Positions 7,960 to 15,681 of a stretch of 64,000 nucleotides of DNA are shown here, piece after piece; position 1 is the stretch's first letter, and every line of letters begins with the position of its first letter. Under the pieces are notes generated by a model that had not been told where the DNA came from, ran no database searches, and was given only the letters and a program-made list of their open reading frames with translations. The DNA lies in the NCBI GenBank assembly GCA_964598225.1, contig CAZRBG010000022.1, positions 15,104 through 79,103 on the forward strand. The letters run 5' to 3'. Position numbers and translations under genes: made by a program. This DNA comes from SG8-4 sp964598225 (lineage in GTDB: Bacteria; Planctomycetota; Phycisphaerae; Sedimentisphaerales; Anaerobacaceae).

Positions 7960-9801
7960 ATGACTTCCGGCAAGAACCGTCATCAAAATCAACCGTCTAT
8001 CGTGTCGTATCTTGCGCTCGGCGCGTTTTTCTGCACATCAGCTTTGTCCGTCGAAGCCGCAGAGAAGAAATGCAAAGTCAAAGGGCCACAGAAGAAGTGG
8101 CACACCGTCACGATTGATTTCGAGGGACCCGACACGGATGAAATGGCAAGCGAGCCGAATCCCTTCCTGGACTACCGCCTCCAGGTAGCGTTCAAAAGCC
8201 CCAACGGCAAAACATGCAATGTTCCCGGGTTTTACGCCGGTGACGGCAACGGAGGCAGCGCAGGAAACATCTGGCGAGTGCGTTTCTCACCCGACAAAGC
8301 GGGCAAATGGTCGTTCCGGACGTCTTTTCGAAAGGGCCCGGAAGTTGCGGTTAGTCTGGATCCGAAGGCGGGCGAACCGGCCGGATTCGACGGTTGTGCC
8401 GGTGCTTTCGAGGTCGGCTCTCGCGATGAGAATGCGCCCGGCTTTCTAAAACAGGGAAGACTGGAATATGTCGGGGGCTACTACCTCAAATTCCGCGACG
8501 GCCCGTACTGGATTAAAGGCGGAGCCGACAGCCCGGAAGATTTCCTCGCCTACGAAGGTTTCGACAATACGCACTCCGGCAGCAAATTCCGCGTGAAGAC
8601 TTACAGCGATCATGTCCGACACTGGCGGCCCGGCGACCCCGACTGGGGCGATGGCAAAGGCAGGGGTATAATCGGAGCGATCAACTATCTCGCCGGCGAG
8701 AACGTAAATCTCATCTACTTTCTGCCCATGAACATCGGTGGAGACGGCAAGAACGTCTGGCCCTTTGCGGGCAAGATCAATCCGGACGGCCATCCCTCGA
8801 ACGACAACACCCATTACGACATCAGTAAATTGGAACAATGGGACACCGTCTTCAGTCACGCCCAGAAAAAGGGCATCGTGCTTCACTTCGTCTTCAACGA
8901 AGCCGAGCGCAACAACAAGACCGAACTGGGAACCGACCTTACGACCGAGCGCAAGCTCTTCTATCGAGAGATGATAGCGCGTTTCGGCCATCACAATGCG
9001 ATCCTGTGGAACCTTTGCGAAGAATATAATCTCAATATCAACCTCGGACCCGAGAACGTCAAGGCATTTGCTCGCTATGTCCACGAAACCGATCCATATG
9101 ATCATCCTGTGACCGTCCACCATTCCCACGATCCGGTGGTAATGTGGAAGCCGTTTGTGGGCAACGAGCTTTTCAGCATAACGTCGATTCAGATCGGAAG
9201 GAAAGATATCGAGCCGGTGGTGGAGACCTTTCGCAGGCTCACTCGCGAGGCGGGCAGGCCGATCCCGGTCGCGATAGACGAGTTCACAGTCACCACGCAC
9301 GATAAGCCCTGGCTGCCCGAGGACGACATCGCGGCTCTGCGGATAGAGAAGCTGTGGCCGGCATATCTTTCAGGCGGCCAGTTGGAATTCATTGTCGGCG
9401 ACCTGCTGGAGACGGAGAATTTCGCCAAGTACGAAGATTTATGGCGTTACATCCGGCACGCCCGCAAGTTCCTTGAAGAAAATGTGCCGTTCTGGGAGAT
9501 GGAGCCCGCCGATGATTTGCTCGAAGGCGAGACGGTCTACAAGGGCAAGACGTCGACCCATGACGCCCAGGTCTTTGCAAAGCCGGGACAATGCTATGCG
9601 ATATATTTTCCCTCGGCACAAAAAACCGGAACACTGGACCTGACCGCCGCTAAGGGCAAGTTTACCCAACGATGGTACAACCCCCGAACCGGCTATTTCG
9701 CCGGACCGGCCAAATCTGTCAAAGGAGGCGGCAAACTCACAATCGGACCGGCCCCGGAAGATCCGAAAAAGGACTGGGCGCTTTTATTGAAGCGAATGTA
9801 A
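7960..9801 (+). CDS. Secreted DUF5060 glycoside hydrolase-like protein
   Basis: About 613 residues from the ATG at 7960, chosen because AAAGGAG ends 7 bases upstream (an ATG at 7954 is too close). The signal peptide spans about residues 1-33. A DUF5060 beta-sandwich follows (about 45-155), containing NPFLDYRLQVAF, VPGFYAGDGN and FSPDKAGKWSFRT, then GRLEYVGGYYLKFRDGPYW and a TIM-barrel. ILWNLCEEYN (around 350) supplies the candidate acid/base Glu and PVAIDEFTVTT (around 440) the candidate nucleophile. The C-terminal 80 residues (GQCYAIYFPS, RWYNPRTGYFAGP) form the short sandwich usual in these enzymes. It is paralogous to the convergent gene at 9908-11512 and divergent from the MFS operon. The target is probably an extracellular polysaccharide. 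Confidence 0.82.
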   Translation: MTSGKNRHQNQPSIVSYLALGAFFCTSALSVEAAEKKCKVKGPQKKWHTVTIDFEGPDTDEMASEPNPFLDYRLQVAFKSPNGKTCNVPGFYAGDGNGGSAGNIWRVRFSPDKAGKWSFRTSFRKGPEVAVSLDPKAGEPAGFDGCAGAFEVGSRDENAPGFLKQGRLEYVGGYYLKFRDGPYWIKGGADSPEDFLAYEGFDNTHSGSKFRVKTYSDHVRHWRPGDPDWGDGKGRGIIGAINYLAGENVNLIYFLPMNIGGDGKNVWPFAGKINPDGHPSNDNTHYDISKLEQWDTVFSHAQKKGIVLHFVFNEAERNNKTELGTDLTTERKLFYREMIARFGHHNAILWNLCEEYNLNINLGPENVKAFARYVHETDPYDHPVTVHHSHDPVVMWKPFVGNELFSITSIQIGRKDIEPVVETFRRLTREAGRPIPVAIDEFTVTTHDKPWLPEDDIAALRIEKLWPAYLSGGQLEFIVGDLLETENFAKYEDLWRYIRHARKFLEENVPFWEMEPADDLLEGETVYKGKTSTHDAQVFAKPGQCYAIYFPSAQKTGTLDLTAAKGKFTQRWYNPRTGYFAGPAKSVKGGGKLTIGPAPEDPKKDWALLLKRM

Positions 9802-9845
9802 ACCTGACACTGGAGATTACAGAAGTGACACGGGAAATTAGTCAG

Positions 9846-9894
9846 GTAGGGTGGGCACTGCCTACCAATCACGTTTCGGTGTGCGGTGCACACC
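9846..9894. repeat. Two adjacent short palindromes between convergent genes
   Basis: GTAGGGTGGGCACTGCCTACC (9846-9866) and GGTGTGCGGTGCACACC (9878-9894) lie in the 106-base gap between convergent DUF5060 genes. Related units are seen at 37350-37385 and 53178-53200. They may also act as a bidirectional termination region, but there is no clear U-tract on the plus side. Confidence 0.6.
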
Positions 9895-9907
9895 ATACCG
9901 GATTTTT

Positions 9908-11512
9908 TTATTCTTGCAATATTCTCAGTGCCCAGTCTCCGCTGGTCGGAGGGGTGAGCTTTCGGCTGCCGCCTTTGACTCGGGACTTGTTTTGAAACTC
10001 TCCGTCCACGTCGTTGGCGGGATTCCACCAGGCGACCTCGAATTCGCCGTCCGCGGGCAGTTCTACTGTGACACTTCCTCCCAACGGCAGGTACAGTGCG
10101 TAGACTTCGCCCGGCTTCGCCAGGCAGAATGCCCGGCCCGACTTTATGATTTCATCGTGGGATTCCATCTCCCGGAACGGCAGCGATTTCATGAAAGCAC
10201 GGGTCCCTCCCAGTTGCGTCCATACCGGCTCCCATGCAGACATCGGGCGGTCGTACGGCTTTAGAACATGGGCCTCCCAGACTCCTCCGGCCAAATAGGC
10301 GCTCCACCAGGCGCGACGGTCCTCCTCAGGTCTGCCTTCATCGAAGTTGACCACGAGTATCCGCTTGCCGCGCTGTCGGCATCGCTTGATCCAAGCGAGG
10401 GTCGTCTCGTGATGTTCGAGCGCCTTGTCGAGGCCGCTGAGCTTGCCGGCGGCGCCGGTCTGTATCGACGTGAAGTCCACCTGCCAAGCATCGACATATT
10501 GGTCGTTCGGGGTGTTGACATTGTGGATGCCGCGAGGATGATCGTAAGGATCGATCTGTTCGAGCAGCCGCATAAATTCCAGCGCCCGGGCGAGTTTATA
10601 GTTCTCGTTGTGCTCTTCGTTGAAGTTGAAAAGCAGCGCCGGCAGGTCCCCGAAACGCGCGATCATCTCGCGATAGTAACGCGCGTGATCGTAGCCCTTC
10701 CAGGCGCTGTCGTCTTCGAGAACCAGATACGGCACGACGCCTTTGGTCTGCATGTACTCGAACAATTCCCGCCACCGAGCCAGCTTCGCCACGTCGAAGC
10801 GCGCGTTTTCGCCGCCGTTTGCTTTCGCCTCTCGCTGCGTATCGCCAAGCCAGGGCCACACGTCCCGGTCGTCGCCGTCGATGTTGTGAGCCATGATGTA
10901 AACAGAGTTAATGCCGCGTTCGGAAAGGTAATCCACGGCGGCCTTTCGTTTGGCCGTCGTGTTGTAGTTCTTGTAATTGCCCAGAAAGTTCTCCGGATCG
11001 TCGCAGCCGGCCTTGAGCCAGTACGGCCCGTCGCGGAACTTCAGATAGCGGATTTTGTTCTCGGCGGTTCCCGTGTATTCCAGCCGCCCCCAGCGATAGA
11101 AGCCCTGCGCATCTTGCGACGGTTCGGTTACGGCAAACTCGCCGGATTGCCCGTCAAGTCGGCGCTTATCACTCTTAGAAACGTATTTCCATCGGCCCGT
11201 TTCATCGGCTGAGAAGCGGACTTTCCAAACGTTGCCGTCAAGGCCGCCCCGTCCGTTGCCGTCGTAGAATCCCGGCACACGATACTTTCCGCCGCTCGGG
11301 CCGGTGAAGATAACATCAAAAGATATTGCGAATGGATTCGGCTCGCCCCGCCCTTTGGACTTTGGTCCGGCAAAGGTAATCTCAATCGGCGCCCACTTGG
11401 CAAAGCTCTTGACCTGCTCAACCAACGGATTGGCTCCTTTGATGGCAGCAGCAGATGAGGCGGACAGAATCAATCCCAGGTTTATCAGTATCGCTTGTTG
11501 GGTGCTGCACAT
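9908..11512 (-). CDS. Secreted DUF5060 glycoside hydrolase-like protein, paralogue of 7960-9801
   Basis: About 534 residues from the ATG at 11512; AAAGGAG lies 9 bases upstream, with an alternative ATG at 11518. The signal peptide is followed by a DUF5060 domain (EPNPFAISFDVIFTGPSGGKYRVPGFYDGNGRGG, FSADETGRWKY), GRLEYTGT, YLKFRDGPYWLKAGCDDPENF, and a TIM-barrel. ALLFNFNEEHNEN gives the putative acid/base and ILVVNFDEGRPEE the putative nucleophile region. The C-terminal short sandwich is GEVYALYLPLGGSVTVELP. It follows the LysR gene by 42 bases on the same strand and is probably the last gene of the sulfatase-led operon. Convergent arrangement with its paralogue suggests an inverted duplication or recruitment of two related enzymes for one glycan. 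Confidence 0.82.
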   Translation of the reverse strand: MCSTQQAILINLGLILSASSAAAIKGANPLVEQVKSFAKWAPIEITFAGPKSKGRGEPNPFAISFDVIFTGPSGGKYRVPGFYDGNGRGGLDGNVWKVRFSADETGRWKYVSKSDKRRLDGQSGEFAVTEPSQDAQGFYRWGRLEYTGTAENKIRYLKFRDGPYWLKAGCDDPENFLGNYKNYNTTAKRKAAVDYLSERGINSVYIMAHNIDGDDRDVWPWLGDTQREAKANGGENARFDVAKLARWRELFEYMQTKGVVPYLVLEDDSAWKGYDHARYYREMIARFGDLPALLFNFNEEHNENYKLARALEFMRLLEQIDPYDHPRGIHNVNTPNDQYVDAWQVDFTSIQTGAAGKLSGLDKALEHHETTLAWIKRCRQRGKRILVVNFDEGRPEEDRRAWWSAYLAGGVWEAHVLKPYDRPMSAWEPVWTQLGGTRAFMKSLPFREMESHDEIIKSGRAFCLAKPGEVYALYLPLGGSVTVELPADGEFEVAWWNPANDVDGEFQNKSRVKGGSRKLTPPTSGDWALRILQE

Positions 11513-11554
11513 TATCATTAACTCCTTTGGCGGCAATTATTATTGTAATCTCAA

Positions 11555-12508
11555 TTAACGGAAGTTTACAGATTCTTTCGGAGAAGGCAAGGACTGCCGC
11601 CCTGTGAAAATAGAGCTATCCACCCCGCGGATAAAGTCCCAGAATACAACCTGAGCGCATGAGGCGGGCTGCACCGTCTGCCTGCCAAAATAGATGTTTT
11701 GCACGATATTTGCGCCGCGAACTTTAACAGGATGCACTTGACCGGGGCAGATCTTCTTTACGATCATCTCGGAAACGAATCCTACTCCCAGCCCCTGCTG
11801 GACCGCCAGGGCAATTGCCTCCGAAGTGCCCATCTCCATGAACACGTTCAGATTCCCGATGTCGACACCAAGTTCGCCCAATCCGCGTTTGACATTGCGG
11901 ATCGTGCCGGAACCGGGCTCGCGCATTATGAAGCGCTCATCGTAAAGCTCATCGGGCTCGATACAGTCACGCTGCAGCCAAGCGTGTCCATCCGGGACTA
12001 TCAGAACCAGCGGCTCCTGCAGATAGAGTATTATCTCGGTTCTGCCTTGTTTCATCTCGCCGACATTGGTAAAGGCAAAATGAATTTCACCTTCGGCCAG
12101 CTTTGCCAGTGCCTGGTCCTGGGGCAAAACCCTGCACGTAAAGTGGACTAACGGATAAACTTCGTTGAATTTCGCCAGCAATACGGGCAGTACGTACTTG
12201 CCGGGTGCGGTGTTGCAGCCAACGATCAGATGGCCGTGAATCTCCTGTTTCATCAATTCCATTCGCTCGGCGGCCCGGATCGAGCCTTCGACTACGTCGC
12301 GCGCCATAGGCAGAAGAACGGCACCTGCGTCGGTGAGCGTGATCGTTCGTGCCTTTCGCCTGAAAAGTTCGACTTCCAACTGGCTCTCCAGGGTCTTGAT
12401 GATCTGGCTGACGCTGGACTGTGTCAGGTGCAGACGCTTTGCGGTCACCGTGAAATTCAGTGTTTCAGCCGCTGTCACGAACACGTTGAGTTGATGAACG
12501 TTTAACAT
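11555..12508 (-). CDS. LysR-family transcriptional regulator
   Basis: A 317-residue protein from the ATG at 12508. The N-terminal winged helix-turn-helix (about 1-60) has the classic LysR pattern QLNVFVTAAETLNFTVTAKRLHLTQSSVSQIIKTLE. The periplasmic-binding-protein-like effector domain follows (about 90-290), with VGCNTAPGKYVLP and GVGFVSEMIV. The branch looks CysB/CbbR-like. Unlike the usual divergent layout, this gene is embedded in the minus-strand glycan operon, 49 bases after a DUF1080 lipoprotein gene and 42 bases before a DUF5060 gene. It is a good candidate to control the operon and the divergent dehydrogenase; the inducer is unknown. Confidence 0.92.
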   Translation of the reverse strand: MLNVHQLNVFVTAAETLNFTVTAKRLHLTQSSVSQIIKTLESQLEVELFRRKARTITLTDAGAVLLPMARDVVEGSIRAAERMELMKQEIHGHLIVGCNTAPGKYVLPVLLAKFNEVYPLVHFTCRVLPQDQALAKLAEGEIHFAFTNVGEMKQGRTEIILYLQEPLVLIVPDGHAWLQRDCIEPDELYDERFIMREPGSGTIRNVKRGLGELGVDIGNLNVFMEMGTSEAIALAVQQGLGVGFVSEMIVKKICPGQVHPVKVRGANIVQNIYFGRQTVQPASCAQVVFWDFIRGVDSSIFTGRQSLPSPKESVNFR

Positions 12509-12557
12509 TAACACCGGCCTTCTGAGTAAGTTTCAGCTATACCCGTTTCTAACGTTT

Positions 12558-13217
12558 TCAATCCACAGTCAGCGTGATGTTGCGAAAATGTATCTCGCTG
12601 CCTTCGGAAGTAAGGCATATCCTGCCGGCGTCGAGATCGCAGCCGGTGGCCTTGTTGACCTGCTGGCCGTTGATAATTAACGTTACCGTATCTCCTTCGG
12701 CGATGATCTCGTATGTATTCCACTGGCCCGCAGGCTTCTCAACATCTTTTGCCCTCTTTACGTTCGTCAACTTGCCGAATTGCTCGTCTTCGAGAGACGT
12801 CGTTCTCTCCTCGGGGCCGGTTAATTCGTATCCTGCAAGTCCCCAGAAATCACCCGCCTGGCCGGCGTTGATTTGAGCTTCGAGGCTTCGGGGCCAGATC
12901 TTATGCTCTCCGGTCATTCGGATCAGCACGCCGCCTTTGCCCGGTTCCTTGCCTTCGGGCCAGCGCCATTCGAGCTTGAGCGTGAAGTCATGGTAATCTG
13001 TCCCGGTGTAGATGTAGCCCAACGGTTTGCCGCGGCAAATAAGCACATCGTCCTCCATCCGCCACACATCTTCCATCCTGACCAGCGGGTCCGCTGAATA
13101 ATATTCCATCGCTGAGAGTGTAAAGCCGTCGCTGATTCGTACTGGCCCCGGCTCCACCGTGCAGCCGGCGATGCACAGGCTGACTGCAACCACTGCAATT
13201 AGTTGTATACGTTTCAT
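12558..13217 (-). CDS. DUF1080 lipoprotein (3-keto-disaccharide hydrolase/lyase family)
   Basis: The 219-residue protein has a lipoprotein signal (LCIAGC, so Cys19 is the lipidated residue). The rest is a concanavalin-like beta-sandwich of the DUF1080 / 3-keto-disaccharide hydrolase family: VWRMEDDVLICRGKPLGYIYT, DFTLKLEWRWP, GGVLIRM, EAQINAGQAGDFWGL, GQWNTYEIIAEGDTVTLIINGQQVN, and the C-terminal ISFRNI-type strand (EIHFRNITL). Family members act on glycosides previously oxidised at C3. It lies 30 bases after a second DUF1080 gene and in the same cluster as a Gfo/Idh/MocA oxidoreductase, which fits an oxidative deglycosylation route. The lipid anchor places it on a membrane facing the periplasm. 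Confidence 0.85.
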   Translation of the reverse strand: MKRIQLIAVVAVSLCIAGCTVEPGPVRISDGFTLSAMEYYSADPLVRMEDVWRMEDDVLICRGKPLGYIYTGTDYHDFTLKLEWRWPEGKEPGKGGVLIRMTGEHKIWPRSLEAQINAGQAGDFWGLAGYELTGPEERTTSLEDEQFGKLTNVKRAKDVEKPAGQWNTYEIIAEGDTVTLIINGQQVNKATGCDLDAGRICLTSEGSEIHFRNITLTVD

Positions 13218-13247
13218 ATTCTCTCCTGAATCGCTGAAGGTTTTCTC

Positions 13248-14057
13248 TTACTCCTCCAACGGCATTATCTGGATATTGCGAAACTCGACCGGATGGCTCT
13301 CGGCCTGAAGGGAGATGTAGCCCTCGGACAGCATCTTGTCGGCGCCGGCGGCGATCAGCTTCTTTGCGTCGGCGTCTTTCTCGTCGAGCTGCGGGCTTTC
13401 GTACTCCATTACGACCTCGCCGTTTATTTTGTGCCTGACGAGTCCGTTACCGTGGACTTCAATCTCCGCTTTTACCCACTGGTCGCCGTGATATGTTTTC
13501 GAGCTGGAGTTAATACAGTGTCGGGTAACAAGCCGGTCGTTCATGACGATGTGCGTGCCGGGGGTGCAGGTGTTGCCCGTTGTGCGTTTGCCTTTGCCGC
13601 TGCCGCCGAGTAACTGCACTTCCACAGAGACCGGGAAATTCTGGTCCTTTCCCATGCTCTCGGGCGACTGGCAGTGCATCATTATCCCGCTGTTGCGAAA
13701 AGCCCATCCGGGGCCGCCGGGGGTCTGCTCTCCGACGAATCGATATTCCAGCCGCAGTATGTAGTGCGCGAACTTCTCCTGGTAGAAGATATGGCCGAAT
13801 CTACCGTCGAACTTGTCGTACTTGTCGTAGCAGACCTTCATAACGCCGTCCTCAACGCCGAAAGTGTCGCCGTAATCTTCACCAAGTTCATAGCCGGTAA
13901 TCTTGACCTTCCAGCCGTCGAGGTTCTTCCCGTTGAAGAGGCTGATCCATTTGCCTTTTTCAGCGCTGTCTTGCCCTGTTGCAAATCCACAAGGCACCGA
14001 GCTCAGCACAACACACATGACTGATAAACAAGTGATGCTTAACCGCTTTTTATTCAT
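13248..14057 (-). CDS. Secreted DUF1080 protein (3-keto-disaccharide hydrolase/lyase family)
   Basis: About 269 residues from the ATG at 14057; AAGGAG lies 9 bases upstream, and an upstream in-frame extension would read through a repeat. The signal peptide is about 26 residues, then WISLFNGKNLDGWKVKITG, the classic DUF1080 opening. YILRLEYRFVGEQ, GWAFRNSGIMMHCQ, FPVSVEVQLLGG, DQWVKAEIEVHGNGLVRHKINGEVV and ISLQAESHPVEFRNIQI follow; the last is the diagnostic C-terminal motif. It is 30 bases from the DUF1080 lipoprotein gene and 64 bases after a DUF5060 gene. The two DUF1080 proteins differ in length and anchoring, which suggests different sites or substrates. Confidence 0.88.
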   Translation of the reverse strand: MNKKRLSITCLSVMCVVLSSVPCGFATGQDSAEKGKWISLFNGKNLDGWKVKITGYELGEDYGDTFGVEDGVMKVCYDKYDKFDGRFGHIFYQEKFAHYILRLEYRFVGEQTPGGPGWAFRNSGIMMHCQSPESMGKDQNFPVSVEVQLLGGSGKGKRTTGNTCTPGTHIVMNDRLVTRHCINSSSKTYHGDQWVKAEIEVHGNGLVRHKINGEVVMEYESPQLDEKDADAKKLIAAGADKMLSEGYISLQAESHPVEFRNIQIMPLEE

Positions 14058-14121
14058 TTTCAGACTCTCCTTATAAAATGTGTTCGGAATCTTCGATCGA
14101 TCGAGATTGCCGTCCACCAGA

Positions 14122-15651
14122 TCATGACAGTGGGGCAAGCCCCACCCTCCGGACGGCAATCGCCCAGTCCGAGCGGACCGGCGCTTGGAAGACCTGGCCG
14201 CGCCTTAACTGAATACTACCAACGGCGATTTCTTTGTAATCCCGGCACGTATCCACAGCAACCACTTCGATCCGCCCCTCCAATTCGCTTAGCTCCATCC
14301 TGATCGAATCTGTATCTTCCTTGTAGAAAATGAGCATTTCGCCCGGAACCTTCAGACAAACTCCATCGGTCAGGCTGTTGTCGCGCACCATTTCTTTCCG
14401 GAATCGGTCTTTCCAGAAACGCGACCATGTCAGAATCTGGTTCTTATTCGGATATGGATTGGACATGGAAAACGGATGAGGATTCAGGAGATTGCCCCAG
14501 ATGTTGGCCGCTCCGCCGGCCATTGTCGAATGCCACAATCCTCGCCGCGTCATATCGAAATCGTAGTCTTTCTTCGGATAAACGTTCTTACGCACGCGGA
14601 AGCGATCTTCGAGAAAGGTCGGCTTATCGGGATATTGCTCGATCGCTTTGACGTAAATATCGTAGTCGGGGCGGTGCTGCTGATATGACGAGTAATCCAG
14701 GCCGTCGCATATCTGTTCGAGTTTGGGCGACCGTCCGCCGAGGAAATGAAACCAGCCGAGGTGATCGTGCATGTATTTATGCCACGTCCGCAGGTCCCTG
14801 TCCTTGACCCATTCCTGCAAATCGAAGCCGTAGCCCATCGACCAGCCCGGCAGCGGCCCGAGCCTGGCGCAGATGTACCTTTGCAGTCGCTGGTCCACAT
14901 CGCCGTTGAGGCCCCATTTCTTCGGCGTCATTGTTCGCTGCTCATCGCCCCAAGCCCAGATATGTACCACGCCGCCTGCGGCATTGACCTTGCTAATCAG
15001 CAACTCAAGCGCCTCAAACGTCCGAGGATCCGGATTCGGCGAGTCGGAGTCGATCTCGCTGGACCGCTCTTTGTCGAAGTCGAACCAGCGGCAGAGAACG
15101 CCTGTGTGGAAACCGTTGAAGCCATGCTCGACGAAGAACGTTTGTATGTCGGCATCAATTCTTTCAGGGCTCTGGTAGTACGCGGGCGGATCGGCATACA
15201 TCACAAATTGCGGCACAAAAGCCTCATCCACTCCCAGCCGTCCCCATTTGCTGCCGTAGTTGGTCATAAAGCCCGCCACTCCGGGATTAGCTACGATTTG
15301 TATCTCGCCTTTGAGGCCGTTCAGTTCCGGATCGGAGCTCTCTGTGATGAATCTCCACCGGCCCGTTCTCGTTCCCGTAAAACGCAGCTTCCATGTATTC
15401 TCCCGGTCATAGAAAAGCTCCGTCCGAATTTTTTGTCCCGTAGGCGTGTGAGTGAAAGCCGCTTTGGCAACGAGGTCGTACGGATTGCCGGAGCAGCTTG
15501 GATTTTCAAAGCTCCAATCCACCGGCTCCCACAGCTTTGATTCCGTAATCGCCAACGCCGGGGATGAGAGCAAGAATATCCACAGAACAAAAAACGGCAC
15601 TTGGTAAGACGGGCGACTTGTTGCCCATGCTGTCAATCTCTCGATTCTCAT
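14122..15651 (-). CDS. Secreted DUF5060-type glycosidase-like protein with a repeat-encoded C-terminus
   Basis: About 509 residues from the ATG at 15651 (GGAG 7 bases upstream). A hydrophobic signal segment (about 15-35) precedes a DUF5060-like sandwich (LWEPVDWSFENP, YDLVAKAAFTHTPTG, KLRFTGTRTGRWRF) and a barrel domain with HGFNGFHTGVLCRWFDF, GGVVHIWAWGDEQ, PTFLEDRFRVR and HSTMAGGAANIWGNL. Catalytic residues are less clear than in the two other DUF5060 proteins; the Glu in PTFLEDR is one candidate. The last seven or so residues (VGLAPLS) and the stop region are encoded by the palindrome at 14129-14148, so the native C-terminus has been replaced or extended. It lies 30 bases after the sulfatase gene, in the same operon. 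Confidence 0.75.
   Translation of the reverse strand: MRIERLTAWATSRPSYQVPFFVLWIFLLSSPALAITESKLWEPVDWSFENPSCSGNPYDLVAKAAFTHTPTGQKIRTELFYDRENTWKLRFTGTRTGRWRFITESSDPELNGLKGEIQIVANPGVAGFMTNYGSKWGRLGVDEAFVPQFVMYADPPAYYQSPERIDADIQTFFVEHGFNGFHTGVLCRWFDFDKERSSEIDSDSPNPDPRTFEALELLISKVNAAGGVVHIWAWGDEQRTMTPKKWGLNGDVDQRLQRYICARLGPLPGWSMGYGFDLQEWVKDRDLRTWHKYMHDHLGWFHFLGGRSPKLEQICDGLDYSSYQQHRPDYDIYVKAIEQYPDKPTFLEDRFRVRKNVYPKKDYDFDMTRRGLWHSTMAGGAANIWGNLLNPHPFSMSNPYPNKNQILTWSRFWKDRFRKEMVRDNSLTDGVCLKVPGEMLIFYKEDTDSIRMELSELEGRIEVVAVDTCRDYKEIAVGSIQLRRGQVFQAPVRSDWAIAVRRVGLAPLS
14129..14148. repeat. Palindromic repeat overlapping the 3' end of a coding sequence
   Basis: AGTGGGGCAAGCCCCACCCT, the same family as 2735-2756. 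It overlaps the last codons of the gene at 14122-15651 and encodes its final residues. Confidence 0.85.
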
Positions 15652-15681
15652 TCTTAAACTCCGGGGCAAAAGTGGCTTCAA

